Positions 8,373 through 18,700 of a stretch of 64,000 bases of DNA are shown in pieces. The stretch lies in NCBI GenBank assembly GCA_028554795.2, contig CM068824.1:157340789-157404788 (forward strand), in the 5' to 3' direction. Each line of letters opens with the position of its first letter. Within the stretch, counting starts at the first letter, position 1. Made by a program: the position numbers and the translations under genes. The notes below the pieces were generated by a model. It was not told where the DNA came from. It ran no database searches and saw nothing but the letters and a program-made list of their open reading frames with translations. Source of the DNA: Sinohyriopsis cumingii. Taxonomy: Eukaryota; Mollusca; Bivalvia; Unionida; Unionidae.

Positions 8373-8591
8373 GTTGAATCACTGTCGCATAGATTGACAT
8401 CACACAGGCGCTAGCGAATCTATATAGACCACATGACGTCACAGACTGCTCTCTTCGGATTGGATGCGGTCTGACTGAATTTTGTAACGCGTGTTCGGAT
8501 TGGTGAATGAACTCAATCCGTTTCAATCCTTCCTCTACCTATAAATAAGCGCAGTTCACTGCATTGATTCACCTGTTCTCGTCGTCTCACG
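8373..8591. promoter_or_regulatory. Divergent promoter with CRE, two CCAAT boxes and two TATA boxes
   Basis: Between the back-to-back ATGs at 8372 and 8592 lie a TATA box for the minus gene (TATATAG, 8421-8427), a perfect CRE TGACGTCA (8434-8441), inverted CCAAT boxes (ATTGG at 8459-8463 and 8499-8503) and a TATA box for the plus gene (CTATAAATAAG, 8539-8549). Copy 2 (38251-38481) keeps the same order: TGACGTAA, CTATATAGAC, two CCAATCC words and TTATAAATAA, plus near-identical text around the start (CAGTTCACTGCATT, CACCTGTTCTCGTC). TATA plus CCAAT in a short divergent spacer is typical of H2A-H2B histone gene pairs. Confidence 0.65.
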
Positions 8592-8822
8592 ATGTGGACC
8601 ACAGTTGAATCATCCAGCCTTGTGTCTTCAATGATGTTTAGGACGGACATGCGCATATATGTCCGGTCCAAGTGGACTGTTGTTGATAGGACAGATACTA
8701 GTCTATGGATGAGAAGAGTTTACATAGAAAGACAAGGATGCCTCAAGAGGGTACTTGTGTATGGACCTGCAGTTAGAAGGAGTTTAAGAAGAAGAAGATG
8801 TGACAGATGCCGTCTATGTTAA
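8592..8822 (+). CDS. 76-aa Arg-rich basic protein conserved in both element copies
   Basis: An intact frame of 76 codons from ATG 8592 to TAA 8820. The C-terminal half is strongly basic and well conserved with the minus-strand ORF 38020-38250: ERQGCLKRVL(V/I)YGP, then SLR-basic, ending C-x-LC; both products are exactly 76 aa. The N-terminal half differs. There is no signal peptide. It could be a small nucleic-acid-binding or zinc-binding protein (C-D-R-C-R-L-C end here), but no family is recognised and it is not a histone fold. The stop lies 24 nt before a perfect histone stem-loop, giving a histone-like short 3'UTR. Promoter: TATA at 8539. Confidence 0.65.
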   Translation: MWTTVESSSLVSSMMFRTDMRIYVRSKWTVVDRTDTSLWMRRVYIERQGCLKRVLVYGPAVRRSLRRRRCDRCRLC

Positions 8823-8846
8823 TATTAATATTAATATAAATCCAAA

Positions 8847-8862
8847 GGCCCTTTTCAGGGCC
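8847..8862 (+). terminator. Histone-type 3' stem-loop (76-aa gene)
   Basis: GGCCCTTTTCAGGGCC with 5' flank TCCAAA and 3' flank ACCCACA, matching the histone mRNA hairpin consensus in stem, loop and both flanks. It starts 24 nt after the stop codon. Confidence 0.85.
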
Positions 8863-8875
8863 ACCCACATTTCTC

Positions 8876-8884
8876 GAAAAGAGA
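8876..8884 (+). promoter_or_regulatory. Histone-downstream-element-like block
   Basis: GAAAAGAGA begins 13 nt after the stem and is followed by a conserved TTCGATTGCC. The same two blocks follow all four stem-loops in the window. Confidence 0.6.
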
Positions 8885-8934
8885 TAGCCTTTCGATTGCC
8901 TACCCCTTTATAAAAAATTTAAAAAAAAAAAAAA

Positions 8935-9345
8935 TCCCATGTTCAATTCCCCTTGTCCCTAAAGTAGTTTTTTTTCTAACATGTTCAATTCCCCTTTGTC
9001 CCTAGACAAACCCAAACTCTATTCCCATGTTCAGTTCCCCTTGTCCCTAGACAGACCCAAACTCTATTCCCCATGTTCAATTGCCTTTGTCCCTAGAATC
9101 GATATTATTTTTCCATTGTTCGAATGCCTTTGTCGCTAAAATCAATATTTCCTTTTTTTTCCTTTCTCCAATGTTAAATTCCATTGTCGCTAATCTTACC
9201 CAGGGTTTTTTGCCCATGTTAAATTTCCATTGTCGCTAATCTTACCCAGGGTGGTTAATGTTAAATTTCCATTGTCGCTAATCTTACCCAGGGGGTGTTT
9301 TCAATGCTAAATCCCATTGTCGCTAATCTCACCCCTTATACTACT
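8935..9345 (+). repeat. Diverging tandem repeat at the edge of element copy 1
   Basis: Eight or nine units of roughly 40-55 bp share the core ATGTTMAATT-CCMTTGTCSCTA. The core drifts in steps from 'TTGTCCCTAGA' on the element side to 'TTGTCGCTAATCTTACCCAGG' on the outer side. It lies just beyond the last stem-loop and could be a terminal or subterminal repeat of the element, or an unrelated minisatellite. Confidence 0.6.
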
Positions 9346-9819
9346 CATGTTCCTTCCTCATCATTTCCTGCTCTGAGAAAATGGTGCTTGCCACGATATT
9401 GATACCCCTACATACGTATGCAGATAATGTTGTGTTATTAATTGTATTTGTATGGCATGAACAGATATAGGTCAGTTTTGCTAACAAGCATTATTCAAAG
9501 AGTTCTAAGTTCAAATGTTTGGATTTTTGTAAAGTGACAACATCAACATTTGTTTAATCTAATAAAAATGCTTAAATATAAAAGCGAATACATCTACTAA
9601 ATTTCATTTCTCTACATAAGGTGTCGGGGGAGGGGTTTTGTTTGCCTTGGGGGTTGGGTTAGTTTGCTGTCATGCCTTTATCATTTCATTGTTTCAGCAA
9701 GTAATGTTTGTCAAAAAAGAATAATTCGAATAGATTTAAGCATCTTTTTTTTGACATATGTTACTACACTACTCAAAAGACCTTAAAATATGAACAGATC
9801 ATTTAAACAATAACATATT
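9346..9819. other. AT-rich sequence, nothing recognised
   Basis: No gene, hairpin or repeat family seen. Confidence 0.5.
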
Positions 9820-10130
9820 GCTCCGGTGGCCTAGTGGTTAGAGCGTCTACCTCGGATGCGGCAAGTCGTGGGTTCGATCCCTAGCCGAGTCATACCAAAG
9901 ACTTACAAAAATGGTGCTAACAGCTGCCTCGCTTGGCGCTCAGCATTAAGAGGTTAGTCTTAGGACTGGTCGGCCTGGTGTCAGAATAATGTGACTGGGT
10001 GGGACATCATGATACATGTCTGCGACATGATGCCCTAGTGCTAGGGATCACAATAAACTGCCACACTGCAGACATCGTAGCGATATGACTGACAAAATTG
10101 TTAAAGCTACGTTAAAAATCAAAATCACAC
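9820..10130 (+). mobile_element. tRNA-derived SINE
   Basis: It starts with a tRNA-like head (GCTCCGGTGGCCTAGTGGTT). The A box TGGCCTAGTGG (from 9827) and B box GGTTCGATCCC (9871-9881) are at normal spacing. A non-tRNA body follows and ends in an A-rich stretch near 10110-10130. Pol III-type heads of this kind are common in molluscan SINEs. A possible B-box fragment lies at 28858-28905. Confidence 0.7.
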
Positions 10131-10229
10131 ACTCACACATAAACAATCATACAGATATATCTATTAAAAGTCTTATGTATCCATCTCAAGTTGTTGCTCA
10201 TCAATTTTGCTAACATGGGCTTTCATACA

Positions 10230-10230
<1 letters not shown>

Positions 10231-10320
<90 letters not shown>

Positions 10321-10372
10321 CAGAGAGAGACAGACAGACAGACATAGAGAGAGACAGAGAGAGAGAGAGGGA
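10231..10372. repeat. (TA)n followed by (GA)n
   Basis: Pure TA to about 10285, then GA with some AGAC interruptions. Confidence 0.9.
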
Positions 10373-12571
10373 GACATCTGGCGGAGGAGTTCAAAATTTG
10401 TATTTTGAAAAAGTGAAAACTTATGTAATGTCCTAAAATCTAACCATGTAATATATTCAGACTATAATAAAGTGTACAAGCCATTATTTCTTTTTCACTG
10501 TAGTGGATTTCGGAAAGACAAATGAAATGATATTAGCAAGACATTATATCCACTCCGGCTATCACCATTGGCACGTAAAAAGAACAATATCATGTTTGAA
10601 ATATTTTCGCTAGCTTATTACATTTTGTAACTGAACATTCGATACCCTTACAAATGTTATATTATATTAACTGCTATTAGTTTTTGAACTGGTATTCATC
10701 TAGTGAATATAATCTGAGATCTACACAAAATGGGATATGTAATCCATCCAATGTTTGACATTCATTGTTTAAATACACTTGAAGACACTTTTCATCTAAG
10801 AACAGAGCATTCAGTGGCAGGAGAGGAGTACTTATTATGCTATACATTTTGCAAACCATACTGCTACCCTATTTAATTATGGACACTATCAATAGTAACA
10901 CCATTTGATTAACAAAACATATTAGAAATAATTGATGAAACTTTACCTTGTTCAATGCATTTTTTAAAATGTTAGATAATAAACGTTTTGATTATGGTCA
11001 ACACCGTGGCATTTAATTAAGTATTTTCGTGTTTACTGCAAGACCAAAATCAATGATACAGTTCAGGTAGAAGCTGAACTTGATTATGGACCAGGTAAAG
11101 TCTAACATACAATGTCATGTTATCAATTGCATACAATGTAATAAAAAAGTAACAAATAAAAATTGCAGATTAAGCATACATAACATGTGCAGATTCAGTT
11201 TCACACTTAGTCATCACTGCTAGTGTTGCTTCATGAGTTACCAAACGTAAGTAATCTTGGTCACTATATCTGGTTTGGTATTGTTTGAACCAACAATGTA
11301 TCATAATACATAGTTGTATGGTTGCATTCTAAAATTCCATCGTTCGATTGGTGCACAAGATCTTATCCTAGTGAACATATACATTGAAGAGGTTTATGCA
11401 CAGTAACGAATTCAAACTCAATAACATTTAAGTAAGTATGGAGCCCCAAACTAAAATGAAGCTGCTTTTCCAGTTTACGAATAGTATTTCCATGTATCGT
11501 TCTAACTACGACTTGCATAGCTAATGATTCTGTGATCATTTCCCCGTTGCTGAACAAGCACCGCACAGCAGACGTCATTTGTTTTGTTTGGGGTGGGGTG
11601 GTTTTTTCTGTTTTTAGTTTCTTTGCTGTTGTTGTTGTCTTTGTTTTGTTTTGGGGGTTTCGGGGGGGGGGGCAGCTTTTTTCTTTGTTCTTTTTGTGGG
11701 GCGGGTCTGTTGTAAGAAATTGTTTTATCTTGAATTATATATATCTATTGATGCTATTAGTTAGCTTGTATCAATCTTCTTTGCTTATATAATTGTTTTT
11801 GTATTTATTCAGTACATGTGAATACCTGTAAAATCTGCACTTACCTGAGTCACATTATACAAGATCATCCAAGCATAGTATATTCTTCTGGAATAACACC
11901 AAATAAGTAACTTTTCGTGCTGCTTCGTGTTTTATGGATAGATGAGTCTACAGACCACAACAGATCAATGTATTTTACAAGCTGAAAATCAATAAATACC
12001 GTATAAATCAGCCTCCTCTATCTCAGTCTTAGTTCCCAAGTAATTGTGAGTAGATTGGAATATTAGGGCAATTTAGACAACGAGAAAACACTTCTACGAC
12101 GATCTACATTTTATTTGTGTAGCTCCTTCTATATCTCTGCTGGGTGCATGGTGTAGTAAAGAGCTTTTATACAGCTGTATGCTCCCTTCGTGCAAACATC
12201 GATATTTACTTCGATGTTCAGCGTTTCCATTAAGATCGTATAACTTTCTACAAGCTCGTTCATATCTATGAAAATATTTGCATCACCTACACCTTTACTT
12301 TTCCCCGTTCACCAGTAAAACGTTTTAAAAAGCAATGTAGTTAACAAGGCGGTCGAGCCGATTTACAAACAGTTTCTTGTGGGTATGTTGCATATGTATG
12401 TGAAGTATATCATTTTCAGTGTATTAAGGGCGATCATTACCTTCCATTCAGTCATGATTTACTTGCGTCCATTGTGAATCTGAAAGAGAGATATTCCCAG
12501 GCATGACAACATGATATTTTCCCACCTGAAACAATTTCCGTTCATGTTATAAATCTTTGATGTCTTATCAG
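10373..12571. other. Gene-poor AT-rich sequence
   Basis: Only short chance frames. A G/T-rich tract lies at 11580-11710. No upstream exon of the sushi receptor (signal peptide) was found here, so its 5' end may lie left of the window, beyond element copy 1. Confidence 0.45.
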
Positions 12572-12769
12572 CAATACAATGTGGGTTGCGCCCTACTTCT
12601 CCATCAAACGGTGTGCTAATTACATCACCCGGTATAGATGGTGATACAAGCTACAACGCAACAATGACTGTTGTGTGTAATGAGGGTTATAACTATACCT
12701 ATCCTGGATCGGAGACGGCCCGCTGTAAAGACGATGGGGTTTGGGAAACAATTGTTGGAAACTGCAAAG
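12572..12769 (+). CDS. Exon: sushi domain 1
   Basis: Flanked by TTATCAG and GTAAGA. Encodes one complete CCP module with four Cys (IQC, VVC, ARC, GNC), the conserved Trp (DDGVWETI), Gly/Pro signature and two N-glycosylation sequons (NAT, NYT). 198 nt, phase 1-1. Confidence 0.85.
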
Positions 12770-15700
12770 GTAAGATGTAGTTGTGCCTTTCGTCCCTTCT
12801 AATTAATCAGTCTAAAAATTGTATATTGCTTGCTGCATATAAATTTGAGTTAATAACTAATCTGCTCAATTCAAGTAATACAAAACATCCGCTCTTGGAA
12901 GGTTAAGAAGAGTGGAATATATGCATATTTGTCTAACGTCGATTGGAAGTAGCAGATGAAATTTGTGCAACAGACAATATTTATCCCTCGGTTTTTTCAG
13001 CTATATGTTTGTGTATGTAAAGTACCAGGAATACGTAGTTCAAGTAAACGTCACATGTGCACATTAATAAGGGTATTTTTTTACATTTCGGACTTTTTAA
13101 TACCAGTTCTATACGCATATTCAAATAGTATTACTGACACAATTGTAAATGTATCAATGAAAAGGACATTCCAAAGAGTATTAACATAAATTTCAAACCG
13201 GTGATTTCGTGTGACCAAATATACAAGGCTACTACAGTTGTGTGAGAGCGTGGCGGGACTACATTTAGTTTTGAACAACTTCTATGTTGAAACTCAAGAC
13301 TGTTTAGACAGAGGGTAAACAATTTAAAATTCACTTTTCACATCGGTTATAGTTTTAATTTACTGATCTTACAAATATTTTTACCATTTCTTGATCTTTA
13401 ATAGAAAAATGAAAAGCAGGTCTGAGTTTATAAAATTAGTTTAAAGTCTTAGTCCTCATATTTAAAGCTGATATCACTATTCAAATGTACACATTCAAAT
13501 GTTTTTTTGCCCACAAGTTTATTATGCCACTGACAATCAGTAAATATAAAACATCGTAAAACTAGTAGTACCTGCATATTGCGGAAATGGTGATATCTTG
13601 AAAATGGGACAATTCACTCTCTGGCTGTCATGGTTTGAGGCGGCATATAGTTAAACGGAAATTTGATATTGAATACCCAGATCCAATCTTACTGATAAAC
13701 ACTCATACGTACTGAACAACATACAGTCACACATACAAACATCCATACAATCATGACATTACACATATACTATCACAAAGACCCCAAGGACAGAATGTCA
13801 CATAGTGTCTACACGCATATATGTTAGATTTTACACATAAAGCATTCACTGTACCTCCAGTTGTGTTAGCTGTTTATACAAAGTTTCATATATATTACTA
13901 ATATTACAAATAGCTGTAATCAAGGAAACCCAGTCATAATGACATAAAATATCTTAAATTGGATTTACCCGATACAAATTATTCCCGGAATATGACAATA
14001 GATCAGACCTAAAGTAAAAATAAATTCTAAAACTAACACAGAATTTACCTGAGACTAAAATAGAATATTTTATAGAAATGACTCAGATTAAAAACAAAAA
14101 TTAAATTCCGAAACTAAGATGGAATTTAGTGGAGACTATGAAAAGTAGGAATATGTTATTACAAAACTAAACTAGAAATAATACTAGATTCAGTACAGAT
14201 TTATACATGTGAAACAAATTTTAAAACTTATAAATGTTTCAAACATTAACAAACATTTTCAAATTTAATAGAAAAATATAATACAAATTTGCATAAACAA
14301 CTATTAAAAGATTAAACATTGGAAAAAAACCAACTAAATTGAATTTTTAATCCGTTACAAAACATGACGAACAAAATTTAAACGAAAACATTTTAAGATA
14401 AAAAATTACATCAAGTTTTAAACAAAAATTTACAAATGTTTTATAATAAGCAAATAACAGAACAATCGAATTTTTGAAAGATACAATTTTCAAATAAAAA
14501 ATTAATTTAAAAACTAAGAACAGAAAAGTTACATAATTATTCTCGGGGATAGCAAAATTTAGCAACATTTCTAATTTTCGAAACTTGGACGGCCCTTGCA
14601 AGGATCATTGATGGTTAAAAACGACAATTGTTGCAAACACATGCGGCACTTTGACACAACCTTTCATGTTATCAGGACTAACGCCTTATTACAATCCTTA
14701 ACCGATTTTGATTATCCAATACACACCCTTGTAAACACAAGAAACGAAGAAAAGTTAAAGTGAGAGGGTCATGATTAACACACATCTGGACTATCAGATA
14801 GACCATCTCGCAACCATACCATCACACGTCCATCAGAGGAGCGAGTAGCTGATATTTATACGTACTATATAATTCACCACTAACAATCCTTAAACTTAAA
14901 ATCTAACACGAATCATTAGGAACGGAACATGTGAGGGAATATAGGAATACGAGATGGCTACTAGCACACATATTGACTATTTAACATACCATCCCTCAAA
15001 TATACCATCAGACATACGGAAGGGGTTAAGGGAGAATGCAATCAATCCCTCCATCCCAAACGACCACCTCTATATTAAAGTTAATTCGTTTGTTACAGAC
15101 TTTGGACATATTTTAAATTCCACGTTTGTTTTCTATGTAATTATCTGAAAGATTGCGTAATTTCTTCAGATCATAACGTCAGTTTCATGCCGTATAATAG
15201 TAGAGCATATCCCTATATTATCACTTATGACGGGATCGACAATATCTTACCTTTTCTTTAGTAGATATAAGGACAAATATTGTCTTGGGTTGTTGGAAAG
15301 TGCATAGCGGCAGATAACTATTTCACACCAGCATACATCAGATGAGTACGAGATAAATCTATACTATATATGCTTTATAATTATGTCGAAAGTAAGCTTT
15401 GTTCAGTTCAGTACAATAGAACAATTCGAGATATTCTACAACGCAGCAATTAAAATATATGGAATATTTAGATTGAAACAATAGCAATTCTTCTAGAGTT
15501 TTTTTGGCGCTCAATATGGTCTCATGGCCACTTTTATTTCCTACCTCCTAATTCAGAAACGTGTATAAAATACTAAAGTTCATTAGTAACAGTACTTTGC
15601 AGTCAAGAATTTTGAAGTCAATTTTAACTTAGTTGCAAATTCAAGCCATAACGTCCGAAATTTATTGGTTGAACAATCAATCGATACATTTGAATTGTCC

Positions 15701-18700
15701 ATTTTGTTCACAATATAATCATATATACTTCAAAAATATTTGTAGGACCGAAACTTATATACTTACATATGTAAAATGTCCGAATTGTCTTTACATACTT
15801 ACTTCCATTTGCCCAACATGTGGCCAACATAATTTCTTTTCTTTTAGAAAGAATAGTTTAAAATCAAACCATGTAATTGGCATATGTTTTATTCTTCGTC
15901 CAACATAAACATCTTACCTTACCGAGCGAGTATGCTTTGCACAGGTATGACAGCAGTTCCGGATGGTATTAGCTTAACTTGAATTATACCGGATATTTTT
16001 ATTTTTTGACATACTTGAGCCGATTTGTCAATATTATAAAATAAGCATGAATTTGAATAAATGAGTTACGGATAAACAATATGCCTCTATCATTCTAGGT
16101 ATCGCTATTTCCAAATGAACATAAAATTATTCTAGATTAAATTAATGAGACGGTTATTACAGCACTACTCCGAAAGAAGATACTTTCTTACCATGTCGAA
16201 GACATCACGCAATCGTAGAGCTTAGAACTAACACCTGTCAATATGAGTATGGCTACATTTGTTTCCAAATGTAGTACAATTAATGAAAATCAAAGAATAT
16301 TTTAAAGTAGTGTCAACTTTCTATTCTCACTTTTTGATCTGTAAAGTGAGACGCTGACTAACATACATCGCTAGGTCAGTACACTAGAATGTTTAGTCGT
16401 CTCGCAAATTTTGAATTTGGTTATGTTGGAGTTTCTTGCTGTCCAAGAAATGCAAACAATGTTGAACTTAGCTGGATTCTATATCCTTCCACATTCCCCT
16501 TGTCACATACTTTGTTATAGTTAACAAATTTCCATCGGAGAACTTTGCACCGTAGCTGTTACTGTCTGTATCAAATTTCTGGAGTAAAACAAATTCAAGA
16601 ACTAATAAATTTTGATCCCATTGGGTATAAATGAATATTTGTGATGCAATTAATTATCCTAACAATTACGAACGGTAGTTATGTTCATATCGGTTAGCAG
16701 ACAAATGTTCCGATTTTACTCTATGTAGTTTGTTTGCTTTTCTAATATTAATAATAGATCCTTTCGTTTTAAATATTGATGTCTAAGGTTTATATAATAC
16801 AGTTTGATTCAATTGAAGATTATTTTAAAGTTTCTATGATATTTCCCTACTAATGCATAATATGCATTTAAATTGTTAGTAAAGGTGGTATATATTCAAA
16901 TTTTTGGACATTCTTTCTTTTTTATTTCAGCGATTGAGTGTTTTATTATATTCAATATCAACAATGGAGAAATAAAAGTCAAAACAACAGGAGTAGACGG
17001 CAAAAATAATACATATGGCGTCAAACTGTCCGTCGAATGCGATAGTGGTTTTACATCAAATGTTCTAGAAATCACGTGTCTTGATAGTGGCCTATCTTCC
17101 CAACCAGTGTGCAGCGCAGGTGGAAACATCTTTCTCTCTCTCTCTCTCTCTCTCAAAAGAAAACAATTACTTATGTTGCTAATGAAGCAGTCATTTTTTA
17201 TTACATAGCTTACAATTGTATAAAAGAAAGGAATGATTGCATCATTTTCGTGTAGATGTGACATTTGTTATAACTCGTCAGCTCCTGTAATTTTCTAATG
17301 ATTTCATATCTATGCTATTTTCTTAAGCTCCTTAGCAAAATGTTCTATTCATACCATTGTGACATGAAAGCATTCCGTTCAAGAGTAAAACAAAAATGAA
17401 ACATTTATTGTCTAGAATTGTGTCTGACATACTCAAAAAATCTATGACAAAAAAGACAGGATCAATTTTAAATATAATAGGCGTAAGGAAGGGGAAATAA
17501 TGCATCCAAGGTGTTTTCGGGTAATTTTCTCATCGGATATCTTTACAACAATATGCAATGTTTATTATTTTTCAGACCCTAAACCGACCTATTTGACAGC
17601 GGCCATCGTGGGATCTGTTGCCACCTTTATCACAGTAGTAACGTTGGTGGTCGGTATTGTTATATTCATGAGGTATGTGTTTCATTATTGCAGGTTTTCT
17701 TTCAAACCTTTTAACTAGTGAAATATACAATCACGCGCTTTGAAATGTAGCACTCGCATAGTTGTCTGTGTTGAATAATAACATACATTCGAAATGTATA
17801 CTAATATTCAGAATACTAGAGTTTCATGTGATTAATAAAATCTACACCATCATGTACACGAATTAAATACATAATTTAACAAAGCCTGTTGCATACTGTC
17901 TGTCTTATAATACTCAAAATATCAATTCTATGTTTCTGTTCTTGTTGCAGGAGACGAAAGAAACACAAGGATGATGAAACAAGAAATTTTGACCAAAACA
18001 AAGAAGGAGGAAAGAGCATTCCTGCTGAAATGGACTTCCAAAAAGGTGTGATAATAATTTTATGTACCTTCTTCGAATGAAGAAGGTTGTTAAAATCATT
18101 GAAGACTTATAAAACTAAAATCACGTAAGTTATTAGCTGCAAGTCGATTATTTAACTTATCCCAATTAGCAATTTTAGACCCTAATAGGCAAATTATCAT
18201 ATTTTACACTCCTTACTGTTGATCATGTCAAATGTGCATTAGCCTTATCCAAATACACTACGATATGAATTTATTTGAAGGCTTTGATCTATAAAAAAAA
18301 CCTGATAGTAGCCATCTCTCTCACTTCTTTGTATAACCTGGGGGAGGGAAGGGAACCGCTTTGCGCGTTGGCTGAGTTCACTTCCCATTTTTATTAACGA
18401 AATTTTGTTTTGAGGAAGGGAGGTGCTATTCATAAATTTTGTTCTAGAAATTTTAATAAAAAGAACTCTACAGTAACATTTTAATGTTCATCATTGATTC
18501 ACTCTGGCATTTATTGGTCAACGTGATTTGTGCAGAATGCACCGTGCCACATGTGAACTCACCCATTGCCAGGTCAAACATCAACACTTTCAAAACCTGT
18601 CCATTTTCAAACTTATTGGAGCAAATTACTGGCACCATAGACCTGGTCTAAGTATATTTCAAACACACACACACGCACTACATGAAAATCCACAAATTTT

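Larger units (their letters stand above)
12770..16930 (+). other. Intron between the sushi exons
   Basis: AT-rich. It holds a weak GPCR-like fragment (13069-13189), an A-rich stretch with degenerate short repeats (13980-14560) and a Cys-rich frame (15633-15908). A further possible decayed exon start near 13570 ([10 protein letters not shown]) has no complete domain. Confidence 0.5.

Noticed and set aside
8592-8862. The 76-aa gene as a true histone gene, given its 3' hairpin
   Set aside because: The product has no histone-fold pattern and no core-histone tail; only the regulatory signals are histone-like.
11532-11792. Hydrophobic frame that could pass for a signal/TM protein
   Set aside because: It arises from a G/T-rich low-complexity tract and has no supporting splice sites or homologue pattern.
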